Origin: Syncephalis plumigaleata
Taxonomy: Eukaryota > Zoopagomycota > Zoopagomycetes > Zoopagales > Piptocephalidaceae
Reading direction: 5' to 3'
Assembly (NCBI GenBank): GCA_025201365.1
Contig: JAIXMF010000009.1
Coordinates: forward strand, 744,001-808,000
DNA length: 64,000 nucleotides
Shown here: positions 24,476 to 37,231 of the stretch, one piece after another
Numbering within the stretch: position 1 is the first letter of the stretch
How the letters are laid out: every line of letters starts with the position of its first letter
Notes under the pieces: generated by a model
Seen by the model: only the letters and a program-made list of their open reading frames with translations
Told to the model about the DNA's origin: nothing
Databases searched by the model: none
Position numbers and translations under genes: made by a program

Positions 24476-26378
24476 TTATGCAGTATTAGCGATACTTCCT
24501 TTAACTGATGCATGATACGGAATGTAAGCTATTTGAGCAAAACCCATGGGATCAAGCGATATCGGGTTAATTACAATGTAGCCCGTGTAGTGCCATTCCT
24601 CGTTGGGTGGTACATGTTGCGGTAAAATTATGCTGACATCTATTTCAGCAGCTTTGCAACTAATTATACTACCATCATCAAGCTTAGTCGAGGTGGTAGT
24701 GGTGTATACAACGTTCGGATAATATACTTGATGATGTATTCTATTGTCGTTGATCTCCCTTATAATCACGCCATCACTAAGACTGGTAACGATCGATGGC
24801 GATGCAATATGCATCACACTATATTGCTCGAATTCCGATAGACTAGTGATATGAATTGTTGTTTTCCATCCGAAGCTTGGATTAAAGTGAATCGCACGCG
24901 GGCTGGCGATAATTTGATTATTGATCGTTTGGAAGACATCAACAATACCGGTGCCTTGGTAAAGGGGAGATACAAGGTATTTGCCATAGAACGTTTGAAT
25001 GGGAGATGCGCCCGATTTAAGTTTATTCCTGGCCGAATCGAAGCCTAGCCTTCTTCCTCCCTGATCTCGGTCATCAAAGCAACCACACCTGCCGTGTACA
25101 TGACAGCGGCATAGGGATCGCTAATGTAGTCGTAGCCTATTTTCGTGTTTGTCACGGTGGTAAAGAGATTCACACCTGGAGCAAGGATATCCGGTTGAAC
25201 AATCGGTTGTAATAGTCGGTTCTGCTCTCCCGACGCGCTAACCATAGGATGCCAGTTATCCTTGACATTGCCATATTTACCAGAAAATAAATAGTTATGC
25301 TTATACTTCTTGTTACGCATTTCTGCCTTGATGTCGCTGGCCTCCTTCTTACTAATAATAAATATCGGTTTAGAGCAATGACTTCTTCTTTTATAATCGG
25401 TATGCGTTAATATTAATCCAACAGCCTTTGATTTAAAGAAGCTAGCCTTGATATCCTTCGTTGGCAGCCGTTTACCCGTGATCATTATCACTTTTCCTGC
25501 CACTCTAGGATTCATTATTGATTTCTCGCTAGAATGAATGGGAACGATATCGACCACGTCAAGGTCATAATCCATGTTCTTGCAAATTGAAGTGAATTTA
25601 ATGCGTCGCCTGGTGCTAATCTCCTCGAACCAATGCGAGGGCATAAACGGTATTTCCACACTGCCAACAGAAATAACCGGCAATCTGCGATACGAGAAAT
25701 AAGCGTAATCGAGTAGTTATGCTTGGTTGCCGCCACAAGCATGATAACTCCCTTTGCCGCTGCACTTTGGATCGCCTTCCTTAGCTTCTCCTCGAAAAAG
25801 CTATCTTCTTTGAGTGTTTCCGGTAAGATGACAATATCAGCATTGTTACTATTCACCGCCATGTCTAATGCTTTTAGTACAACTGATGTTGTTGCCTTTA
25901 TCATACACTCGGCTACTCGGTATACCATAAGTGTGGCTTTCGGTGCCACGCCCCTAAATGTACTGGAGGATGCTCGTATGATACCGGCTAATTTCGTTCC
26001 ACGCTGTGTGCATTCTTGTCGCGCAATATGATCTTTCGGCAGTTGTCGGACAGCTGCTATTAGATTGACGTATGTGATATCATCTTGCCTCGATGGATCA
26101 CTCAACGCTTCATGACGAACGAAAGCACCATCGCCAATGATGCCTATTCGCACTCCTCTCCCGAACATCCCCTTCGAGTGATGCTCCTTTACACCGGTCT
26201 TGGAGTAATAGGGCATGAGATTTATCTTTTTACCGTTAATGGATGAAACCACCTTCGGATTATTAACGGTTCCTTCAAGCGTATACTCGCTAAACATGGC
26301 ATGTCCATAGTGCGCCAATTGTAGGCATAGAACGGCAATGCATAGAATTGACGATATTGTCATCATTATCGTCATCAT
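24476..26378 (-). pseudogene. Subtilase (S8) relic or pseudoenzyme without catalytic triad
   Basis: The order of blocks is that of a secreted Vpr-like subtilisin: signal peptide (SILCIAVLCLQLAHYGHA), catalytic-Asp region, catalytic-His region, a protease-associated insert (about 25530-25300), catalytic-Ser region and the start of an Fn3-like region (LYQGTGIVDV onward). Each catalytic position is altered: the Asp block reads GIIGDGAF where VIDTG is usual, the His block reads RGTKLAGII where HGTHVAG is usual, and the Ser block reads SDPYAAVMYTAG where GTSMAAP is usual, so Tyr stands at the Ser position. The frame is also broken near 25690 and near 25000, with an in-frame TAG at about 25047. Loss of the triad argues for a non-peptidase or decaying gene; breaks alone would not, given the error pattern nearby. 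Confidence 0.75.
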
Positions 26379-28474
26379 TATCGCAGAGTGTCAACAACTG
26401 TCTAATATCTAATAAGATGCGACAACTAGTAATGTAAGCCAAATAAAAGTATATTGAAATGTTTGATGGAAAAAGCACTAGTCATGACATTTATATGTAC
26501 CATCTACATTATACACATGTGGCTGTCAAAGTATAAGTAACACATGTTTATTTCCATATTTAAAAGATACCATATAGACACTATCGTTCAATTGAAATAC
26601 TACCAATACAATATGTCAAGTGTTTATTCACGAAAAGTACTCGCATATAGTATTGTCCATGAAATAACGTGATCGTATCGTGTTAACATTTCCACATTTA
26701 ATCAGTGCATGTTGAGCACATGTTTTAATACTAACAGAATAATCTACTTACATGTTGAACAGCACATGCATTATCCAAATAGAACTCGGTATTGCTTTCA
26801 CAGTTACACGCTCAAGGTATAATAGTTACTGTTTTCGCTCATTGATACAAACGGCGTGTATCGATAGGCTGAACGGAGGATAAAGTCTGGTAAACTCGGT
26901 GCAACAAATGTAATACACGATATCTGCATGCTTAATCATCTTCTGCAGGGATAAAAGCAAGCTGGTAACATTTAACGTTAAAGAGAAAGAAGTGTTAACA
27001 TGACATCGATACAAGTATCATGTAATGAATGTTCGTCTATTATGGTACACTTTCCATCTCATGTTCATACATTGTTTTCATTTCATTTCATTCCCTTGTA
27101 GTTAAGCTACTGCACTATCTATTATTGCACAACAACAACAAATGATCCGAAGAGTATCACGTATGGATATATTACTATTTCATGGATGCTCTATGATAAT
27201 AGTAACAACAAGACAGAAATACTATCATGGTTGCACACATCAAAGGCGTCGAAATAACTCGGCACCACGTGAGCATGTCGATCCTACTCGGCTCAACTCA
27301 ATTGCTCAATACCATTCATGTGATTGCCATCGAAGCCTTTGTTATTCAGCCAGGGAGCACATCCAGTTGGATAAAGGAGAAAATAACACAGGAGCATGTT
27401 TACAGGGAATACAGCTAATACAAACAATGTAAAACAACAATTATCTGGCCAAGGAGACAAGAACGGTAAAGCTATTCATTGAGTGTACGTGTAATAGTAG
27501 TAATAGTAGTAGTAGTAATTAAACGTATAGAATGCATGTATAACGAGTATGAATTTATTCCATATGACACTGTATCGGCATAATAAAGTGCTCATCATGA
27601 TTACGTTCCATTCATGTGATTAAAATCTTGTTCGTCGTCGTCACCATCATCACCATCATCACTATCAGGTGTCATCATATCAACAACGTGTCATGAATCG
27701 TCACCCTGCTTATTTACATGGATACTAGTTAGATTTCCTTAGAATATTCATTATGCTATCATATATATATATATGTATGTACACATATGCACATCGATAG
27801 TATACGAGAGCAAGGGAGAGACATGATAGCATAGTCTGGATGCAAGATAATGAGTGGAGATTAAATTATCGGAACATGATTCCTACACTAACGCCCACTG
27901 TCATCCAACCAAAAGTGTTGCTCTGTTGTTAATCATTCATCCCAGTCAGTTCGTCCCTTTTTTCACCTATCATCATCAATTTAATTCCTTCCTTTTCCTT
28001 CTCGCTGCTACCTTTTCTTTCCTCGTTTGTGGTTATCTTCTTCATCATCTCTCGCACGTATTCTTATTCACCCTACTCATCCCGTATTTTTGGTTACTAT
28101 TTTGTACGGTGCTGTTCATTGTTATTGCTTATATCTATCTATTTATATATATATCGCTCGTTGCACCTTCTAACCTAACCTTCGATACTATCGGACGGAC
28201 GTAAGTGTGTGTGTGTGTATGCGTTTGTGCATGCGTATATGTGTACTTTTTGCTGTAGTGTACCACTTGACTCTGTGTATTCGTGTCTTTACATAATATG
28301 TGTATATGCCCGAAAAAAGAAAGAAAGAAAGAAAGAAAGGGAAACACAATAGTTGAACGGTCATCTTGTTCTACGTCTTGTCATGAACACTATCTATCTA
28401 TTGTATGACTTCAATTGCTGACATCTTACTTACTATGCCTTTGTCATCTGCACTCTTCTCTAGTTGTCAATAAA
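26379..28474. other. Gene-free stretch upstream of kinesin
   Basis: About 2.1 kb between the subtilase relic and kinesin. Short frames exist (for example 27142-27432) but lack recognisable motifs or splice structure. The last few hundred bases hold pyrimidine-rich sequence, a GT run near 28205 and a GAAA repeat near 28318, probably the kinesin promoter and leader. Confidence 0.45.
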
Positions 28475-31400
28475 ATGGGAGAAGGCGGAGGAAACAATAT
28501 CAAGGTCGTGTGTCGTATTCGACCACAGAACAAACGTGAAATCGCCGAAAATGGTTCTATCATTGTTGAGCCTGACGAGAATGAAGTATCAATTCACATT
28601 GATGTAAGTGCTCCATTCTGTCGCGATATATGCAATTGCAATCGCATTAATTGACATTTGAATTGACGCTGATCTCTTCCTTTCGTTGCAAATGATAGAA
28701 TGGCAAAGATATCAAAGCCGATTTTACGTTCGATCGTATTTTCGGTATGGAAACTAAGCAAGCCGACATTTTCGAGTATTCTCTCCGAGAAACAGTAGAA
28801 GGTACGACAAACTGCTCAGTATTTGTGTCATGTATACTAATGACAATGTTAACGATTCTATAGATGTATTGGCTGGTTATAATGGTACCGTATTTGCTTA
28901 TGGTCAAACCGGTTCTGGTAAAACATTTACCATGATGGTGAGTAACATACAAACATACAAACATACAAAGTAGCATTTACTAATACCAATCGATTGATAG
29001 GGTGCCGATATTGACAATGAGGAACTACGTGGTGTTATTCCACGTATTGCCGAGACGATCTTCACCAGTATTCTGGCATCTCCACCGCACATGGAATACA
29101 CGGTGAAAGTATCCTATATGGAAATTTATATGGAAAAGATTCGTGATTTGCTTAATCGTAAGTAGCAATCGATTTATTACGCATAATACTATGCAATGTT
29201 AGAATGGCTAGCTAACATGTACCCTATTGTACATGCTGATGTATATAGCATCTAATGACAATCTCCCGGTACACGAAGAGAAGAATCGAGGTGTCTACGT
29301 TAAGGGTCTTTTGGAAGTCTACGTCAGCTCGCTCGAGGAAGTGTACGAGGTGCTTCGACGTGGTGGTGCCGCTCGTATCGTTTCCTTCACTCGTATGTAG
29401 AGATACTCCTTTCTTTTTTTTGGTCGATTACTCATTATTTATTGACACTGCTTCATCACCATTTAGACATGAATGCCGAAAGTTCTCGTAGTCATTCCAT
29501 TTTCGTTATTACTGTGACGCAAAAGAATCTCAATGATGGTAGCGCCAAGACTGGTCGTCTTTACTTGGTCGATTTGGCCGGTTCCGAGAAGGTAATATAC
29601 GATTAGAGTTGAGAATGATTGCCACCACCCATATGCTAACAAGTGAGCATGTATAGGTCGGTAAAACCGGTGCTTCTGGTCAGACGCTTGAAGAGGCCAA
29701 AAAGATCAACAAATCGCTTACCTCGTTAGGTATGGTGATTAACGCATTGACCGATGGCAAAGTAAGTTGCACTATGATACGGTTGTATGAGTTTCCTCTT
29801 CCTTTTTTGCTAATATTCTAAGCGACACTAGTCCAAGCATATTCCATATCGTGATTCCAAGCTTACTCGTATTTTGCAAGAATCGCTCGGTGGTAACTCG
29901 CGTACCACGCTCATGATTAATTGCTCGCCATCCTCGTTCAACGATGCCGAAACCTTGAGTACACTACGATTTGGCATGCGGTAAGTAGTGATAACGTATA
30001 ATAGGAATGCCACAAAATCATCGACTAACTAATTGCTCAATTCCCCCTTCCCTTGATGACATATAGTGCAAAGAGTATCAAGAATCAGGCCAAGGCCAAT
30101 GTGGATCTCAGTCCTGCCGAACTCAAAGCACTTCTCAAGAAGGCCAAATCCGAGGCGGTCTCCTTCAAGTCTTACATCAGCGCGTTGGAGGGTGAAGTTA
30201 AGGTCTGGCGTTCCGGCGGCACTGTACCCGAGGAACAATACGCAAGCTTCGAGAAGATTTCTCCATCGGGTGCCACCCTCCTGCACCACCTCCACCGGCC
30301 GCCGCACCTCAATCGCAGCCACAGCCACAGGCACAAGCGCCGCAACCGCAATCACCACAAGCGGCTCGCTCGCCACTCGTTGAAGACCCATCTCGTTCAT
30401 CGACACCAGCGCCCACACTGCCGGACGACGAGCGTGAAGAGTTCCTGAAGCGAGAAAATGAGCTGATGGACCAGATTGCCGAGAAGGAAACCGAGCTAGC
30501 CAATCAAACTAAACTGGCCGAGCAATTCAAAGAAGAGCTTACGACGTGGAAGGAGGAAGGCACGGTGCTTAAGGAGGAGCACGCGGAAATGACCAAGAAA
30601 CTAAGTGAATTGCAAACGCAGTTCAGCAAGGTCACGCAAGAGAGTTGCGAGGCTATTGCCGATCTGGACAATGCCAAGGATAAGAATGCGGAACTTGTTG
30701 CAGAACTCGCAGCACTACGCGCGGAACTTGAGGAATTACGCTCAATGAAGAAGGAGGCAGAAGTGGAGGAACGCCAAAAGAAGAAGAAGGACGAGAAGAT
30801 GGCCATCATGATGCAAGGACTGGATCCATCCAACGTGTTCAACGCCAAGGAGAAGGAATTGCGCAGCACGCTCATATCACTCGAAAGCATGGAGGGCGAA
30901 GGCTCGCTTACCAATGCGGAAGCGGAACAACTCCGTCAGGAATACTCGAAGGCCAAGAGTACCCTTGAGCAACAGGAGCAATTCATCGAGGAATTGACTC
31001 GCGAGAATAATAGTCTTACTCGCAAGCGTGACGAGCTGGAAATGCGTCTCATTACGCTCGAGGGCGAGTTCGAAGAGTTACTCGACAAGACCATCGCCGA
31101 GAAGAGGCCGGCGCCAACTTGGACGATGTCACCGAGACACTGCAAGACTTGAAGGCGAAGATGGAGGCGCAGTACAACGCTAAACGAGAGATGCAACAGA
31201 AGGAGATCGAGGAGTTGCGTCACGACTTGGAGCGTAAGAACGACGATGTCCACAAGCTTAACTCCTCACTTACCGAGCTTAAGCGCGCCAACGAGGACTT
31301 GCAAGCCAAGGTCTCTAAGTTGGAGAACATCATTGCTAACCGCAATGCCAACAGCGGTAATCAATCGAGCGCCGACAAGGATAGCGAAATGGAACGTATT

Positions 31401-32474
31401 CGTCGAAAGATGGCACACAACTGGCTGACTTTGAGGTCATGAAGAAGTCATTGATGCGCGACCTGCAGCAGCGCTGCGAGAAGGTGAGCGCATATGCGCG
31501 TCAGGCAAGCATCGCGGGGGAGCACGTTAGCATGTAGTAGTAGTAGTAGTAGTTAGTTAGTAGTAGTTAGTAGTTAGTAATGGCTCTTGCTATTGCTATC
31601 AGTGTTTATGTTATTGCTTATGTTGTTGTTTATGTCTATGTTATTGCTCATAATGTTATCGCGTGCACCGCTGGGTTGGGAAATGGGAGGATAGTACTAA
31701 TTATATATGTGATCATTTAGGTGGTTGAACTAGAAATCTCGCTAGAGGAAACGCGTGAGCAATACAACAATGCGCTACGTAACTCCAATAGCAAGCAGCA
31801 GCAAAAGAAGATGGCATTCCTGGAGCGTAACTGGAGCAGCTCACTCAAGCACAGAAACAGCTTGTGGAGCAAACTCGCAGCTCAAGAAGGAATTTGCCGT
31901 TGCTGAACGCAAACTGATTGCAAGGAATGAGCGTATCCAAAGTCTCGAGCAGTTATTGCAAGATGCTCAGAACAAACTGGCTACTCAGAATCAAAAGTAA
32001 GAATTGATGTGGCAATGCTTTGATGATCCTACGAACTAATCTCTGATCGCTTCACTTCTCACGTACACTCGTTACGCATAGATTCGAGAGTCAGTTGCAA
32101 GCGGTGCGTGAACGTTTGGAACAAGCACGATGTAAGTTGATGATAGCAATGCTGCTGGATATAGACGACTAATTCACTATTTATCTCCTATTGTTGTTCT
32201 CTTCTATTACAGCCACCAAAGCAGCTCAAAACAACCTTAATGGTGGATTCAGCTTTGGTCGTATTGCTAAGCCATTGCGTGGTGGTGGTGCACCAACAAC
32301 ACCGATGGTAGCATGTAAGTAGTGATAATAATAACAACAATAATATTAGTACTGTAGTAATAATTGCTGTTATGATAAAATAGACCTGTAATGCCAGCAG
32401 TGACACAATTGGTCAAGGAAGACAAGGCAACCACGGCGAACAAGCGATCATCTTGGCTCGGCTGGCGCGGTTAA
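28475..32474 (+). CDS. Conventional kinesin (kinesin-1) heavy chain
   Basis: Plus-end-directed microtubule motor carrying vesicles and organelles in hyphae. The motor domain is spread over about eight small exons: [19 protein letters not shown]-loop GQTGSGKT, switch [11 protein letters not shown], switch [22 protein letters not shown] and [16 protein letters not shown]. It is followed by a neck, a Pro/Gln-rich hinge (about 30280-30420), and a long coiled coil to about 32200. The C-terminus ends SSWLGWRG. No light-chain site was looked for in detail. The coiled-coil exons carry about five single-base frame breaks (near 30275, 31107, 31418, 31830 and 31880), mostly explained by loss of one base from a short run; flanking heptads stay conserved, so the gene is probably intact in the organism. 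Confidence 0.93.
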
Positions 32475-32910
32475 GAAGTAGAGCAGCGTGTCATGTCCAA
32501 TACTCACCCATTGATGATTGTTCGTAACCATTTCAGTTGACAAAGTCTTGTTAGTTAGCCCGATAAGCATCTCCATCTTATTTACTATTTTATCTACTAC
32601 TACTACAAGAGATGTCAACGACGACATCAAGATTTTTAAGTATTGTGTTGTGTTGTGTGTGTGCGTATGTACATACATACATACATACGTGTGTGTTCTT
32701 AATGCTGCAATGGTCGGCTGTGTGGTTGTTACTCTTTTTTATTATAAAACTACCGATCATTGCACTTGATAAAGCGTAATAATAAGATTGGTCTGTTGCT
32801 TTAGTATACAACATGTGCCATTTAAAGTGTTCCTCATAAATCATCATAAGAAGTAAGCGACACCTATTTGTTCTTCTTTTTGTCTTTTCACTCTTAAATT
32901 ACTATTAGCA

Positions 32911-33324
32911 ATGTTGCCGGCATCTCTTGACATTGAACTTGCTATGCTTCAAACGTCGTATGGACATGGAATTCGAGGTCAATTCACGAAAGAGGACAAT
33001 AGTCGAGTGGAAACTAGACGATATTACTTTCGATTTACGACATTGGAGCATAGTGAACTAGTGGTAGAATTATCTGATCGTGGCTACAAAGTAGGATTGC
33101 TTTTTTGCTTTATTAATGTCAATTGTAAAGATAACAATATCTAATTTGAATAGATTATCGAGATGAAACAGCTTGACAGTTCCGTAGAAAGCGAGTGCTC
33201 AATAGGAGATTGTTACGAATCAATGGACGCACTACTGTCGACTATTAGTGAAGGATATCGACGCAGTTTCCAAATGCAACTACACGCTCAATTAGAAGCA
33301 CTAAATGATCGTGCATTTCAATAG
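32911..33324 (+). CDS. GSKIP: GSKIP-domain small protein
   Basis: Two exons (32911-33090, 33154-33324) encode 116 residues matching the GSKIP/DUF727 fold: RRYYFRFTTLEHSELVVELS then DRGYK, and after the intron YESMDALLSTISEGYRRSF and QLHAQLEALNDRAFQ. In animals GSKIP binds GSK3-beta and protein kinase A regulatory subunits; the same fold occurs in CLU proteins. Whether the fungal protein keeps kinase binding is not shown. The frame is complete with GT-AG splicing. It lies between kinesin (same strand, about 440 bases upstream) and cyclin H (convergent, 65 bases away). Confidence 0.8.
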
Positions 33325-33389
33325 TGTAGCTAATCTATACTATTCGATGATTAAGCAGTATTGGCTAGTTTATTTAATGTAGCGTAAAT

Positions 33390-34899
33390 TCATAAAAACA
33401 CAGAAGCATGATCTTCACCTTGACCAGCGGATTCGGCGAGTTTCTTTTGACGCTTTTGACGGTGTTGTTCCCTTTCCGCTTCCGCTTCTTCTTGTTGTTG
33501 TTTATATCTACGTAGATAGCATTAATATCAACCATTCATGATTGACTACTTACTATATACTGAGTGAGAATCACTTACAAAGCACTTTTAGGATTACGCG
33601 CTGGATTACGACATTGATTCAATTGAAGATCAATGGTGGTGGCTTGTTTCTGTGTAATTGGCGTGTAATCACGTAAACACGTAGCAATACTATCCAGCGT
33701 GGAGAGCAATTGTGTAAATGTTGCATTGTCCACACGACCTGCCATGGTTGGCAATAGTTCATCGAGATATCTTTTGAATATCATCATTGCTACTTTAATT
33801 ATTCTATCATCTATCGTTTACGCGTCATTTCCTTACCGTTTAACATCGAGTCCCGTTTCCTCTGCTGCCAAACGCCATGCTGCCAATGCCACTTGAGATG
33901 GTTGATACAATAGACATACATCGGTGTATAACGAGGTGCACACCCATTTCATGGCTCGTTCATAGGTTGCTCTTAATAAATCCATAGCTACACCCATTCT
34001 CTAAACAATATGCATTGTTAGATGTAACAATATACATATGCGTATTAACTCACTTGTAAATCGAGAAAGAAGCCATAGAGTGGTCGATACGGTTGATGAA
34101 TGGTAAAGTGGAATTTCAAACTCTCGCAAACGGTCATCTCCATCTCGGTAATGTCTTGCGTATTTACCTTGGTGAATTTGCTTACAAACTCGTCGATGGA
34201 AGGAAGAAGCCTTCAATCTTACTAGCGAGATAAAGACAAGTCACCCTAGATGTCATGTTAATATAGGTGTATATACGCAGCGCACTATCAATGATTGTGT
34301 ATGTCAATCAATTACATGATATTCTTTGGCGGATAATCCATGACCGTATTGAATAGATAAAATCGCTTCATAAACGTAATAGCCGTTGCCTATTAGGTAG
34401 CCGATTATAAAATGTCATTGTATTAGTCTATCAGTTCCCGGCTCATTATCAATATACTAGTAGTACTTACCAGTACACTTTCCGGAAAGTTAAAACGACG
34501 ACAAGCCGATGGAACGGTTTGCTCATAGTATTTGCACAGTGTCAATTCATCCGATACTTCAATAGAGTAAAGTCTTCCGGGGCCTCCTTTCCCGATAGTG
34601 TCTACACGCAAATACTAGTAAGTCGACGTTTTGTTAGCTAGTTAGCACGCTGTACTTGCCCATTCCTGTTGCCAATTGGTAAGTATACGCTGGTGAGCAC
34701 GCTCATTGTGTTTATTACGCATTAAATTCAATTCCTCTGGAGAGAATAACCAGTATCGATATTGAGTATGCTGTTCATAGAGTTGTTTCGGTACTGCTGA
34801 CGCTTCAGATTGTCCTGAGCAACAGATGTTACTGCTTGTAGCGACATGATTGTAAAAACAATGAATTACTACTAGTAGTGGTAACGATATACTAAACAA
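33390..34899 (-). CDS. CCL1: Cyclin H (CDK-activating kinase / TFIIH subunit)
   Basis: Cyclin partner of Cdk7/Kin28 in TFIIH, needed for phosphorylation of the RNA polymerase II tail. Seven or so exons. Family blocks: TQYRYWLFSPEELNLMRNKH near the N-terminus, VSDELTLCKYYEQTV and RRFNFPESVLATAITFMKRF in the first cyclin box, LTCLYLASKIEGF, then a second box through VCTSLYTDVCLLYQPSQVAL and AAWRLAAEETGLDVKRYLDE, and a basic Gln/Glu-rich tail ending EDHASVF. The start is uncertain: an ATG at about 34846 is in a different frame from the cyclin blocks and would fit if one base is missing; the in-frame ATG at 34899 adds a hydrophobic stretch unusual for cyclin H. Confidence 0.88.
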
Positions 34900-35079
34900 G
34901 TTCAGTTAAGCTGAATGGGAGAGACGCGTATAAGCGAAATCATTTTTTTCTTTCTCTCTTGTCCTCTGCTTTCTTAATCTCCAATTCAGTGTAAACGAGA
35001 AAGATTCTCCACTCTATTTGCTTCCGCTGTTGTATTATACTTAGAGGCTGTCCCATGCCAGAGGGATGCATGGAGAGGA

Positions 35080-37181
35080 ATGCTACGGATATTCCAGCAG
35101 CCATGGATGATATGCTACAAACAATCGCCAACAATAAGCTCAATTTATAAACAGCCACGTCTAAGTAAGCACGTCTATTTAACGCTCTACCGTTCTACGT
35201 GCAACCAGTCGCGTATCTCGCCAGTATTACCGTCAAACCATAACAACAACAACAACAACAATAGCAAGAAGAAGAAGAATGGTAATAATACGCGACATAA
35301 CGAAAACAAATCTATTTCAACTGCGCAATTTCGTTCATTATTATGGTCTCTAAACATTCCGAATAAATCCGCATCATCGTTTATGGATCAATCTACAGCT
35401 GCCGCATTACGTCCTCGACTGACAAACGAGATACAATCGCATCTATGGCATTGCTATAGTCAGTTGAAGCGTAGGAATACATCGGGGCTAGTTCATCTTA
35501 GTGTTGCCGACTTTTACGTATTACGTCAAGTATTGCTACGACATGTGAATACGGTATCGGCACGTTGGATTCTCGTTATCATTAAGGATATGAAGAAATG
35601 CGGCATGCTCCCGATATCGTTGTCGAACGCGACACTATGAATGCCTATCGTGCATTAGAGGATTACACCAATGTGTTATCCATTTTTGATCGACTACTAG
35701 TCGAATACGACGCGCTACCCGTTGCCATCTGGAATCTAGCATTGCTTGCGCATATACGTCTAGGTGACTATGAGGAAGCCGACGGATTTATAGATAAAAT
35801 GCTAGAGCATGGGCAACCGCCCGACATACAAACCTACAATCGATTGATGCATCGTTATGCTAAACTGGGCGATACGACACGCACGCGTGAATTGTTCGAA
35901 CACGCTATCGCGAGACAATTGGCACCAACAGACTACACCTATGCCACCTACATTCATGCTCATGTTAATGCGGTTGACCTACACGGGGCAACGCGTATCT
36001 TTTATCGTTATGTCGAGCATATGCGTACACGACGATTACCTGCTAACCCAGTGCCATTCGGTGCTTTATTACAAGGTCTAATTCAACAGCAATGGTATGT
36101 AACCGCGGATAAACTATGGGCAATGGTGTTGATGCACAAGATACGCTACTCGACTAAGTTGTACAACATTCGCTTACGTGGACTAGTGGCAATGGGTGAT
36201 ATGAAACGAGCGGAAACGCTATTTGCTACGATGCGTAATGCTGGATCAACAGGCGCCGATGCCATCACCTATCTTGAAATGATACGCGGCTATGTACAGC
36301 ATGGATTGCACGAGAAGGCACGCGATCTACTGCTTAGTCAGGACGTGTTGAATTTGACCATTCGTGCAAGTGCCGTACATCCCGGATTCAGTCATTTGAT
36401 AGCTGCGACAATCGATGCTGGTGACGAGACATTGCTAAAAGAACTACACGTAACTATGCGATCCTTGCCATCCTATGTGATGCCTGATGTAGCCACGTTG
36501 AATACATTATGCGCACGACAGGGACGAGCAATTACATTGATGGAAGCGCGTGGTATACTAGAACGTTTCCGTTATATGAATGCCATACCAACGGTTGCCA
36601 CCTATAGCATGCTATTCACTCGACTCATTCAAAGTGATCGCCCCATGGATGCTATCGAGTTATATCGAACTGACTGGAAACAATCGGGATTAGTGCCTAA
36701 TCAGTATATTTATTCGAATCTATTTCATGCCGCCTATATCTTACGTGATGGTGCGTTAGCCTACACGCTATGGCATGAATTACAAACGAGTCGACAGAAA
36801 CCCGGTTGGGTTGTCGTATCGTCGGCATTACGTGTATTCGTTGCCATCAAGGATCTAGCCACTTGCATGCGTATTTATAAGGCCTACCGTAAACAAGAGG
36901 GTATCGCACCTAGTGCTACCATTGTTGAAACACTACTGAAGGGTCTACTCAATATGAAGGCATTCTCGGAAGCAATTACTATCTGGGAGGAATTGCATCT
37001 AGAGTATCCAAAAGTGGCACTGCATAGTTTGCACATTCTACTCGCTGGATTGATACGACACTCGGCGTGGTCGCATTTCACTCGTATTGATCAACAACTC
37101 ACGTATAATCGTCAGCATTTACCCTATCGTATACGCTTGCAATTGGAACGATGCACACAACGAATGCAACAAACAGAATAA
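35080..37181 (+). CDS. Pentatricopeptide repeat (PPR) protein, probably mitochondrial
   Basis: Intronless gene of about 700 residues. The N-terminus is basic and Ser/Tyr-rich with no acidic residues for the first 40 or so (MLRIFQQPWMICYKQSPT), as in mitochondrial presequences. From about 35600 onward it is built of PPR motifs, for example PDIQTYNRLMHRYAKLGDTT, PTDYTYATYIHAHVNAVDL and PTVATYSMLFTRLIQSDRP. PPR proteins bind organellar RNA and act in its processing, stability or translation. The frame shifts once at about 35603; loss of one C in GGCCAT would explain it and joins KKCG to HAPDIVVERDT. The gene lies between divergent cyclin H and convergent CCA1; all three are housekeeping functions. 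Confidence 0.88.
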
Positions 37182-37231
37182 TGAATTTTGTACTATACTA
37201 CTAATAATAAATAATAAAGACCATATTCTAT

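Noticed and set aside
24851-25048. Plus-strand frame of 65 residues
   Set aside because: It lies antisense to the subtilase relic, whose family blocks (LYQGTGIVDV and neighbours) read on the minus strand.
35220-35285. Programmed frameshifting in the PPR or kinesin genes
   Set aside because: No slippery heptamer with a downstream structure was noted at the breaks, and many unrelated genes share the same kind of break, so missing bases are the simpler reading.
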